Both the position numbers and the translations under genes were made by a program. From Flavobacterium psychrophilum (GTDB lineage: Bacteria; Bacteroidota; Bacteroidia; Flavobacteriales; Flavobacteriaceae), in NCBI GenBank assembly GCA_945890865.1, contig CAMDDB010000004.1:1-64000 (forward strand): DNA of 64,000 bases, written 5' to 3'. The stretch's first letter is position 1. Each line of letters opens with the position of its first letter. This document shows, one piece after another, positions 35,461 through 43,286 of the stretch. The notes beneath the pieces are model-generated. The model saw only the letters and a program-made list of their open reading frames with translations, searched no databases and was not told the origin of the DNA.

Positions 35461-36105
35461 TTATTCTAAATTTACTTTGGCCTCGGGATCTGCTTTGATG
35501 TGTGAAATATCATAGCCCGAAAATTTTCTTATATAACTTGATATAGAAGTACCAAATCCGTCTCTAAATCCTCTTCGTCCATTACTTCGTAAGTATTTTT
35601 TTACTGATCCCGCACCGCCCAAATGAGCAGCTGCTAATAATCCTGATTCCGTAATTTCAACCCCATTGATGATTCTACCCGAATATTTTTCAATATCCTT
35701 TTTTAAGATCCATTTATGACGAGCTATTAAGGCTGTAAAGGCCTTGTCTTGCCAATTACTGTTGTTTAAAAATTCTTGAAAATCATAAATGCCGACGGTA
35801 CGAAGTGCACTTTTTCCGAATTGATATTTACCCATATACCCGTAAGGATTTACTAAGTGTAACATACCTCTAGACTCTTTGTAAGCCATTTTTTGGGCAA
35901 AACCGTAGAATGTTTTCCCTGCAAGTGGCACTCTAATTGCCACTTTTTCGTTTTCAAACTGATTAGGCACATGGTAAACCATTACCTCATTGTCATCGAT
36001 ATGAAAACCTTCAATTTTTTCGGGTTCAACGGTTATAAAACCTGAAGAAACCACAAGTACTAGGAGTGTCAATCCTAAAATGTAAGACCCTTTTTTTATC
36101 ATCAA
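35461..36105 (-). CDS. Lysozyme-like muramidase/transglycosylase, secreted
   Basis: A 214-residue exported protein: hydrophobic signal or anchor (about 5-25), a spacer, then a lysozyme-like domain with the probable catalytic Glu in AYKESRGML followed by NPYGYMGKYQFGKSALRTVGI. Position of Glu before a GKYQF segment matches phage-type muramidase/transglycosylase folds. Enzyme activity is inferred. It is the last gene downstream of mltG with dapF, consistent with a peptidoglycan role. Confidence 0.72.
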   Translation of the reverse strand: MMIKKGSYILGLTLLVLVVSSGFITVEPEKIEGFHIDDNEVMVYHVPNQFENEKVAIRVPLAGKTFYGFAQKMAYKESRGMLHLVNPYGYMGKYQFGKSALRTVGIYDFQEFLNNSNWQDKAFTALIARHKWILKKDIEKYSGRIINGVEITESGLLAAAHLGGAGSVKKYLRSNGRRGFRDGFGTSISSYIRKFSGYDISHIKADPEAKVNLE

Positions 36106-36294
36106 ATGTTATTTCTCAGCGTCTGTCACCCATCTGAAATTACCGGGTCAAATATACAAAAAAAATTATAGTATTGATTTACAGAATGTTAATATTTTCT
36201 AAAAGCAAAGTTTAGGTCCATTTTTATATAATTCAAATCTCAATACGATCGAATCCTATAAAGGTTTGAGTGCTCAATACAAAGCAAAGATCAA

Positions 36295-37335
36295 TTAGAG
36301 TTTAATACCTAGTTTTGTTACCCATTGAGCATATTTTTTCGCATTGACCATATGTGCTTCATAGGTAGTTTCAAAGGAATGATATCCTGGTCGATTTGGA
36401 TCGGCGCAAAAATAAATAAAGTTGTGTTTTTCAGCATTAAGTACTGCATCGATGGCCGAAATATCGGGCATTGCTATAGGACCCGGTGGCAATCCTTTAT
36501 TAATATAGGTATTATACGGTGATTTTACGAATAAATTACGGCCTCCTACTCGCTTAATGATTTGATCAAAATCACCCGACTTTTCCTTAAGAGCATAAAT
36601 TACGGTTGGATCCGCCTGTAAAGGCATATCTTGTTGTATTCTATTCAAATATGCCCCAGCAACTCGAGGTCTTTCGTCTGCTTTTACCGTTTCTTTATGA
36701 ACTATTGAAGCCAAAGTATATACCTGTGCAGGAGTCATGTTGAGTGCTTTAGCTTTTGCCAAACGTTCTGCATTCCAAAATTTATTATGCTCTTTAGCCA
36801 TTTTATCTGCTATTTTCTTAGCTGAAGTATTCCAATAAAATTCATAGGTATTTGGAATAAAAAGTGTTAGTGCCGTTGCTAAAGTCAATTCATTTTCTTC
36901 CAAAAAAGTAGCATTGGTAAACGCTTGATGTAGTGCTAAAGTATCAGGTTCTAGTTGTGTAGCTAAGCGTTGCAATAATTTTCCTAACGTTTCCTGATTG
37001 TTAAAAGCTACGGTAACAGGAACATTCAAGCGCAAACTTCTAATCATATCAAAGCTTGTCATGCCTTTTTTAAACAAAAACTTTCCAGATTTTACATTGG
37101 TACTGTAATTTCTTGAAGTAGCCACAAAATCAAATTTCTCAAAATCTTCTACTAACGGTGTCACAATTACTCTGACTTCTTCATAGTTTGCGTCATTAGG
37201 AATGTATACATACATTTCTTCTTGAGAAAATTGAGTGTTGGGTGTAAATGCTTTTATATAAATATATACCCCAATAATTGATGCTACTACGATTCCTGCA
37301 ACCGATACTATAGCCAGTATTTTTTTTGTATTCAA
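36295..37335 (-). CDS. mltG: Endolytic transglycosylase MltG
   Basis: Inner-membrane peptidoglycan-cleaving enzyme that terminates glycan strands; 346 residues. An N-terminal transmembrane helix (about 7-29), a LysM-like subdomain, then the YceG catalytic region. The catalytic Glu is in LASIVHKETVKADERPRVAGAY, with LQADPTVIYAL and SPYNTYINKGLPPGPI. It follows an acetyltransferase and dapF in the same direction. Confidence 0.93.
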   Translation of the reverse strand: MNTKKILAIVSVAGIVVASIIGVYIYIKAFTPNTQFSQEEMYVYIPNDANYEEVRVIVTPLVEDFEKFDFVATSRNYSTNVKSGKFLFKKGMTSFDMIRSLRLNVPVTVAFNNQETLGKLLQRLATQLEPDTLALHQAFTNATFLEENELTLATALTLFIPNTYEFYWNTSAKKIADKMAKEHNKFWNAERLAKAKALNMTPAQVYTLASIVHKETVKADERPRVAGAYLNRIQQDMPLQADPTVIYALKEKSGDFDQIIKRVGGRNLFVKSPYNTYINKGLPPGPIAMPDISAIDAVLNAEKHNFIYFCADPNRPGYHSFETTYEAHMVNAKKYAQWVTKLGIKL

Positions 37336-37353
37336 AAGAGATGAATTTATAAG

Positions 37354-37875
37354 TTATTGAATTAATTGAAAGAGTAATTCGTCTTTGTAGCCGTTATTTA
37401 CCTTGTTCCAATCTTTTTTTATGCCAATTTTTTGAAAGCCAAATTTAGTAAAAAGTTGCAAACTAATTTCGTTATCACTTCCAATATTTGCATATAATTG
37501 ATGTACTTGTAATTGTTGGAACGAATAATTGATTACTAATTCTAACGCTTCCGATCCTATGCCTTTACTGCGATTCGCTTGGGATCCAATCAGTAAACCA
37601 ACACCTGCTCTATTATTTTTGGGATCAAAATCAAAAATATCAATAAGACCCAGCGTTTCTGCAGTTTCATTATGACAAATGGCTAATCGCAACTGTTTTG
37701 CTTCATAGATATCTTGGTGAGCATTTTCCAAATATTGACGAATTAGAAACCGACTATAGGGTGTTTGAGTATTACTCACCTCCCAAATCGATTCATTGTT
37801 TTCTAGGGCATAAATAAAATCTAAATCTTCTGGTTCTAGAGCCCGTAGGTAAATATTTTTGCCTTTTAATGTCAT
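37354..37875 (-). CDS. GNAT family N-acetyltransferase (RimJ/RimL-like)
   Basis: A 173-residue acetyltransferase of the RimJ/RimL type. It begins LKGKNIYLRALEPEDLDFIY and has an acetyl-CoA-binding segment GSQANRSKGIGSEALELV, then LFTKFGFQKIGIKKD. Substrate unknown; placement between dapF and mltG, 21 and 18 nt from each, suggests cotranscription rather than a shared pathway. Confidence 0.87.
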   Translation of the reverse strand: MTLKGKNIYLRALEPEDLDFIYALENNESIWEVSNTQTPYSRFLIRQYLENAHQDIYEAKQLRLAICHNETAETLGLIDIFDFDPKNNRAGVGLLIGSQANRSKGIGSEALELVINYSFQQLQVHQLYANIGSDNEISLQLFTKFGFQKIGIKKDWNKVNNGYKDELLFQLIQ

Positions 37876-37896
37876 TTTTTATGTCCTATTAGATTC

Positions 37897-38679
37897 CTAT
37901 AAATCAATTGTTCCTTCGAAAACAAGTCCAGCTGGACCCACTAAAAAAACAGCGGAATACTGGCCATTTTGCTCTTCAAATTGCACTTGTAGCTTTCCGC
38001 CTTCAACCTTTAAATTAACAACGTTGTTTTTTGTTTTTCCAAGATAATGCATCGCTATAGCCACCGCAGTAACACCAGTTCCGCAAGACAAGGTTTCGTC
38101 TTCAACACCTCTTTCATACGTTCGAACTCTAAAAACACTGTCGTTTAGTTGCTCCACAAAATTTACATTGCTTCCTGCCTCTCCATATAATTGTGAATAT
38201 CGTATTTTTGCTCCTGCTTCTTTAATTGGATAGTTTATTAAATCGGCTACTATTTGAACGTGATGGGGCGAACCCGTGTTTAAAAACGTATAATCGTCAT
38301 ACACTGTAACCGATTCAACGTCTTTCATTTGCAAAGAAATCAATTGATCAGCATCAATCGTGGCAAAGTGATACCCATCAACTGCTTCAAATTCTGCCGT
38401 ATCGGTTATGATACCCAACTGACGTGCAAAGGCTACCAAACATCTACCTCCATTACCACACATACTGCTTTCATTTCCATCCGAATTGTAATACACCATT
38501 TTAAAATCATAGTTAGCATGATTTTCTAACAGTATCAATCCATCGGCACCTATACCAAAACGTCGATTACATAATTTTGCAATCAATTGGGTATTGTCTT
38601 TTGGAAAAAAATCCAATCGATTGTCTACCATGATAAAATCATTTCCAGTGCCTTGGTATTTATAAAAGGTAAGTTGCAT
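37897..38679 (-). CDS. dapF: Diaminopimelate epimerase
   Basis: Converts LL- to meso-diaminopimelate for lysine and peptidoglycan; 260 residues. Both catalytic Cys motifs are present: MCGNGGRC in the N-half and ETLSCGTGVTA in the C-half, with QGTGNDFIMVDN at the N-terminus. It heads the dapF-GNAT-mltG-lysozyme-like run and has a plausible promoter at 38696-38728. Confidence 0.95.
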   Translation of the reverse strand: MQLTFYKYQGTGNDFIMVDNRLDFFPKDNTQLIAKLCNRRFGIGADGLILLENHANYDFKMVYYNSDGNESSMCGNGGRCLVAFARQLGIITDTAEFEAVDGYHFATIDADQLISLQMKDVESVTVYDDYTFLNTGSPHHVQIVADLINYPIKEAGAKIRYSQLYGEAGSNVNFVEQLNDSVFRVRTYERGVEDETLSCGTGVTAVAIAMHYLGKTKNNVVNLKVEGGKLQVQFEEQNGQYSAVFLVGPAGLVFEGTIDL

Positions 38680-38695
38680 GACTCATTAATTTCTA

Positions 38696-38728
38696 CAAAA
38701 GTACAAATATTAATAAGATGTTAAACAA
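38696..38728 (-). promoter_or_regulatory. Candidate promoter of the dapF gene cluster
   Basis: Minus-strand TTG (38726-38728), 22-nt spacer, TACTTTTG (38696-38703), ending 16 nt before the dapF ATG. Confidence 0.5.
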
Positions 38729-38803
38729 TGTTAATCGAGCGTTAAAGTGATTTTTTGGATAAAAAATGTTTTTAATTTTGAAAAACAAAAAAAATAAAAA
38801 CCT

Positions 38804-40177
38804 ATGAAAAAATTTGGAAGTTTAGTTTTAGTATCGCTCTTAAGTGGAGCTGTGACATTAGGTACTTACAAATTATTTTTGGAACCTAAATCCACTGGAA
38901 AAATAACACTTGCCAGCCCAAATTACAACAAAAACGTGAGTTTAGGCGCAGAAAACATTGATTTTACAACCGCTGCAGAAAATACTATCCACGCCGTTGT
39001 ACACGTAAAAAACAAAACAATTTCTAAAGTACCTTATTTGGACTTCTTCTATGGTTATCGCGGTGACAGAGAACAAACCCAAATTGGAACAGGATCGGGC
39101 GTAATTATTACTGAAGATGGTTATATTGTGACTAACAATCACGTTATTCAAAATGCCACAGAACTAGAAGTCACCTTAAACAACAATAAATCGTATCAAG
39201 CAAAATTAGTGGGGACCGACTCAAAAATGGATATTGCATTATTGAAAATTGAAGCTGATGAAAAACTACCCTACACTGTTTTTGGTAATTCAGATGAGAT
39301 TAAAGTGGGCGAATGGGTATTAGCGGTTGGAAATCCCTATAATTTAAATTCAACGGTTACAGCAGGAATTATTTCAGCTAAAGCCCGAAATTTGGCCAAT
39401 GATGGCATACAATCCTTTCTACAAACTGATGCAGCTGTTAATCCAGGAAACAGTGGTGGGGCTTTAGTAAATACTCGAGGCGAATTGATTGGAATCAACA
39501 CCATGATTACTTCTCCAACAGGAAGTTATACCGGCTATTCTTTTGCCGTACCTTCCAATATTGCTCGAAAAATAATCGAAGATTTGATGGAATTTGGAAA
39601 TGTGCAACGCGGTATCCTTGGAATTGAAGGCGGCGAATTGAATTCCAATTATGCCAAAGAAATTGGAGTAAAAACAACACAAGGTTTCTATATTAATAGA
39701 GTTACTAAAAATTCGGGTGCTGAAAAAGCAGGAATTCAAAAAGGAGATATTATTGTGCAATTAGACGATAAAAAAATCAACGGTTTTGCCGAATTAACGG
39801 CATACATTAACACTAAAAGACCAAATGAAATCGTTCAAGTACGGATCATTAGAGATGAAAAAGAAAAAACTATCCCTGTCAAGTTGTCTAAAAAAGAGTT
39901 ATTAAACTATGAAATCAACGGTATTGAATTTGAAGACATTGATACTGCTGATAAAAAACAATTTAACTTAAAAGAAGGAGTAAAAATTAAGTCGATTTCC
40001 AATTCAGAATATGGAGAACATGCAGACCTGTTGAAGGGAGCTATAATTCTAAGTATCGACGGACAAAAGCTGAAAGACATGGAAGCCGTCTCTAGTTATT
40101 TAGCCAAAAAAGAAAACCAAAAAGCACGGTATCAAATTATCACCAAAAACGGACAACTATTTAGTATTATCATGTAG
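38804..40177 (+). CDS. Periplasmic serine protease, DegP/DegQ family
   Basis: HtrA-type envelope protease-chaperone of 457 residues with an N-terminal hydrophobic signal/anchor (1-25). Trypsin-like domain with His in TNNHVIQNA, Asp in KMDIALLKIE and Ser in NPGNSGGALVN, then two PDZ domains (about 265-360 and 375-457). It degrades or refolds misfolded outer-membrane proteins, complementing the SurA cluster further along. A TAATTTTG box lies at 38773-38780. Confidence 0.93.
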   Translation: MKKFGSLVLVSLLSGAVTLGTYKLFLEPKSTGKITLASPNYNKNVSLGAENIDFTTAAENTIHAVVHVKNKTISKVPYLDFFYGYRGDREQTQIGTGSGVIITEDGYIVTNNHVIQNATELEVTLNNNKSYQAKLVGTDSKMDIALLKIEADEKLPYTVFGNSDEIKVGEWVLAVGNPYNLNSTVTAGIISAKARNLANDGIQSFLQTDAAVNPGNSGGALVNTRGELIGINTMITSPTGSYTGYSFAVPSNIARKIIEDLMEFGNVQRGILGIEGGELNSNYAKEIGVKTTQGFYINRVTKNSGAEKAGIQKGDIIVQLDDKKINGFAELTAYINTKRPNEIVQVRIIRDEKEKTIPVKLSKKELLNYEINGIEFEDIDTADKKQFNLKEGVKIKSISNSEYGEHADLLKGAIILSIDGQKLKDMEAVSSYLAKKENQKARYQIITKNGQLFSIIM

Positions 40178-40197
40178 TTATTAATTCCAAAAGCAAG

Positions 40198-40232
40198 AAA
40201 AACCAGTCACCAAAAAAAAGACTGGTTTTTTT
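40198..40232 (+). terminator. Terminator of the HtrA-type protease gene
   Basis: An 11-bp stem (40198-40208 with 40220-40230), with an A-rich loop and T-run. Confidence 0.8.
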
Positions 40233-40266
40233 ATGCAAAAAATTTTACGAAAACGTTTGAAATCTA

Positions 40267-40274
40267 TACTTTTG
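40267..40274 (+). promoter_or_regulatory. -7 element of the GAPDH gene
   Basis: TACTTTTG ends 28 nt before the ATG at 40303; no properly spaced TTG is seen. Confidence 0.45.
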
Positions 40275-40302
40275 CACTCGTAAACACACAATAACTAATT
40301 AC

Positions 40303-41751
40303 ATGAACCAAACAACTTTGTACGAAAAAGAAATTGCTTTTCAGGTCGACAGAAGAAAAGCGGGTGTCGAATTTATTAAAATTATCAGCGATTTATGGTA
40401 TGATAAATCAATCGAATTAGTGTTATTTCGCAATCAATTAATTGACAAAAATGTTAGTGAAATTATCAATTTACATGAATATGCTGTTGCTTTCGTGGGA
40501 AAACCTATAAATGTATTTGATTCAGTTGAAATTGCGAATGCCATTGTTGATCTCGATTTACCTCCCTCAAAAATTGACATAGGAAAATTAACTTACGAAT
40601 ATCATTTAGAAGACAACAAATATCACGATGCTAAAGCCTTTGTCATTGATAAATTAAAAAAAGCCAAAAATTTTCAAGAAATCAAACCTAAGGATGTGGT
40701 TTTATATGGTTTTGGTCGCATTGGCCGATTATTAGCTCGCGAGATGATGTCAAAAATTGGAAAAGGACAACAATTACGACTGCGAGCCATAGTAACTAGA
40801 GATAAAATTGATGCCGTATTATTGGAAAAAAGAGCGTCATTATTACGATATGATTCTGTACACGGAGATTTTCATGGCTCAGTAATTGCAGACCCAGAAA
40901 ATAATGCTTTACTTATAAATGGCACTACCGTGCACATCATCACGGCAAATTCTCCCGAAGAAATTGATTATACAGAATACGGAATTGAAGAGGCATTAAT
41001 CATTGACAACACCGGTGCCTTTACAACAGAAGAAGCTTTAAATAGACATTTAAGCTCAAAAGGTGCCGATAAAGTTTTATTGACGGCTCCTGGAAAAGGT
41101 GTCCCAAATATTGTTTATGGGGTTAATCATGAAGAATATAACCCAGACGTAGTAACTATTTTTTCTGCCGCTTCTTGTACAACCAATGCCATTACTCCAG
41201 TTTTAAAAGCAATTGAAGACACGTTAGGAGTGGTAAAAGGACATTTAGAAACTATTCATGCCTATACAAACGATCAAAATTTAGTAGACAACATGCACAA
41301 AAAATACCGTCGAGGTCGTGCTGCTGCTTTGAATATGGTGATCACTGAAACCGGAGCGGGAAGTGCTGTAGCGAAAGCATTGCCTAGCTTAGCTGGAAAA
41401 TTGACCTCAAATGCTATTCGCGTTCCTGTTCCTAATGGTTCATTGGTCGTATTGAACTTAGAAGTTGGCAAAAGCACTAGCATTGCTGCTGTTAATAACA
41501 TCATGAAAAAATATGCTTTAGAGGGAGAACTAGTAGAGCAAATTAAATATTCGTTGAATAACGAGTTGGTTTCTTCTGATATTGTAGGAACTTCTGCTCC
41601 TGCAATTTTTGACAGTAACGCCACTATAGTGTCTGCTGATGGAAAAAACATTGTGCTTTATGTATGGTATGATAACGAATATGGTTATAGTCATCAAGTC
41701 ATACGATTGGCAAAATTTATAGCAAAAGTAAGACGATATACCTACTATTAA
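40303..41751 (+). CDS. Glyceraldehyde-3-phosphate dehydrogenase, long form
   Basis: Glycolytic/gluconeogenic dehydrogenase of 482 residues, about 130 longer than classical GapA. The Rossmann motif GFGRIG is at 136-141 and the catalytic Cys at 292 (SAASCTTNA). The rest of the catalytic domain (ETIHAYTNDQNLVDN, WYDNEYGYS) is complete. The N-terminal 130 residues form an extra helical domain without recognised motif. The long form also occurs in Bacteroidota and some Pseudomonadota. It is a single-gene unit. Confidence 0.92.
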   Translation: MNQTTLYEKEIAFQVDRRKAGVEFIKIISDLWYDKSIELVLFRNQLIDKNVSEIINLHEYAVAFVGKPINVFDSVEIANAIVDLDLPPSKIDIGKLTYEYHLEDNKYHDAKAFVIDKLKKAKNFQEIKPKDVVLYGFGRIGRLLAREMMSKIGKGQQLRLRAIVTRDKIDAVLLEKRASLLRYDSVHGDFHGSVIADPENNALLINGTTVHIITANSPEEIDYTEYGIEEALIIDNTGAFTTEEALNRHLSSKGADKVLLTAPGKGVPNIVYGVNHEEYNPDVVTIFSAASCTTNAITPVLKAIEDTLGVVKGHLETIHAYTNDQNLVDNMHKKYRRGRAAALNMVITETGAGSAVAKALPSLAGKLTSNAIRVPVPNGSLVVLNLEVGKSTSIAAVNNIMKKYALEGELVEQIKYSLNNELVSSDIVGTSAPAIFDSNATIVSADGKNIVLYVWYDNEYGYSHQVIRLAKFIAKVRRYTYY

Positions 41752-41759
41752 TCGATATA

Positions 41760-41789
41760 AAAAAGCCAGAATTAAATTCTGGCTTTTTT
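41760..41789. terminator. Bidirectional terminator between GAPDH and amino acid permease genes
   Basis: A 9-bp core stem (41764-41772 with 41776-41784), extended by A/T tracts on both sides, between convergent stops. Confidence 0.88.
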
Positions 41790-41793
41790 TATA

Positions 41794-43197
41794 TTATTTT
41801 TTTTGTGTCATATAATAAATTGGGATACCTGTTAGCATAATTAATACGCCCCAACCACATGTTGTAAATTTGGTCAACAATAAGGAAATACTTAATGCTA
41901 GTGCAATAAGGATATAGAGCATCGGTAAAAAAGGATATCCAAAAGCTTTATAAGGTCGTTCTGCATCGGGGCGTTTTTTACGTAAAATAAAAATTCCGTA
42001 TATGGTTAGTATATAGAAAATCAATACTATAATAACTACAAAATCTAACAAATCACCATATTTTCCGGTTAAACACAAAGCAGAAGCCCAAATACATTGT
42101 GCCCATAACGCCCAAGAAGGCACGCTAGCTTCGTTTAAATTTGCAGCTTTCTTAAAAAATAAGCCATCTTTTGCCATAGTATAATAAACACGAGCACCCG
42201 CCATAATTAATCCATTATTACACGCAAAAGTTGAAATCATGATCATAATGGCAATTAGCGTAGTTCCTATGGCTCCAAAAATATTTTGAGCCGCAACAAC
42301 AGCCACTCGATCGGAAGGTGCGGTTGCAATATCTTGTAGTGGGACTACAGCCAGATACATCACATTTGCCAACACATAGATTAATGAAACGATAAAAGTG
42401 CCTAGAAACAAACTTAAACCTACATTTCGTTGTGGATTTTTAATTTCACCCGCAATAAAAGTAACCCCATTCCAAGCATCACTGGAAAATACAGATCCCA
42501 CCATAGCAGCAGAAACTGCCGAAATTATTGTGGTACCAGCTATTGCCGACCAAACACCTGTATCTTTATCAAAAGATTGTAAGGCAAACGCGTTTTCCCA
42601 ATTGGCATTCCAAATTTCGGCTTTAGCCCCATAAATAAATCCGAAGACAATTAAACCGATTAATGAAAGTATTTTAATTATTGTCAATACCGTTTGTAGC
42701 AGCTTACTATCTTTTACACCTCTACTATTCAAATACGTAAGTAAAATAATGGTAATTATGGAAACAATTTGGGCCGCATTGATTGCTACAAAGCCCAAAT
42801 CAAAAAGAATATTTTCATCGCTCAAAGGCGGATATAAGTAGGCGGAAAATTTAGAAAAGGCAACGCCAACGGCTGCAATTGTTCCAGTTTGAATAACAGC
42901 AAAGAAACTCCAACCGTATAAAAAAGCAATTAATTTATTATAGGCTTCTTTCAAATAAACATATTGACCACCTGCTTTTGGAAACATAGCACTCAATTCG
43001 CCATAACTTACTGCAGCAACTATGGTAATAAAACTAGTAAGTAACCAAATAGCAATTAGCCAACCAGCAGAACCTACTTGACGAACAATATCAGCACTTA
43101 CAATAAATATTCCTGAACCAATCATAGAACCCACTACTAGCATAGTTCCGTCTAACAATCCCAATTCTTTTTTGAATTCTTTTTCGCTATTTTCCAT
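41794..43197 (-). CDS. APC family amino acid permease
   Basis: A 467-residue transporter with twelve hydrophobic segments. The first helix carries the substrate-site motif VVGSMIGSGIFIV characteristic of the APC/LAT group. Later, AGARVYYTMAKDGLFF matches the family's cytoplasmic signature. It exchanges or imports amino acids; specificity unknown. Confidence 0.9.
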   Translation of the reverse strand: MENSEKEFKKELGLLDGTMLVVGSMIGSGIFIVSADIVRQVGSAGWLIAIWLLTSFITIVAAVSYGELSAMFPKAGGQYVYLKEAYNKLIAFLYGWSFFAVIQTGTIAAVGVAFSKFSAYLYPPLSDENILFDLGFVAINAAQIVSIITIILLTYLNSRGVKDSKLLQTVLTIIKILSLIGLIVFGFIYGAKAEIWNANWENAFALQSFDKDTGVWSAIAGTTIISAVSAAMVGSVFSSDAWNGVTFIAGEIKNPQRNVGLSLFLGTFIVSLIYVLANVMYLAVVPLQDIATAPSDRVAVVAAQNIFGAIGTTLIAIMIMISTFACNNGLIMAGARVYYTMAKDGLFFKKAANLNEASVPSWALWAQCIWASALCLTGKYGDLLDFVVIIVLIFYILTIYGIFILRKKRPDAERPYKAFGYPFLPMLYILIALALSISLLLTKFTTCGWGVLIMLTGIPIYYMTQKK

Positions 43198-43236
43198 AGT
43201 TTATTTATAGTTTGTATAAAGATAAAAAAAGAAATG

Positions 43237-43266
43237 AAAAAAAAAACTCCCACAAATGTGGGAGTT
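43237..43266 (-). terminator. Terminator of acnB
   Basis: Stem AACTCCCAC/GTGGGAGTT (43245-43253 with 43258-43266), 4-nt loop; ten T follow on the minus strand. Confidence 0.88.
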
Positions 43267-43286
43267 CATTATTCCATAATTTTTAA

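Noticed and set aside
41274..41651. 125-residue antisense ORF inside the GAPDH gene
   Set aside because: A codon-usage shadow of a highly conserved gene; no independent signals.
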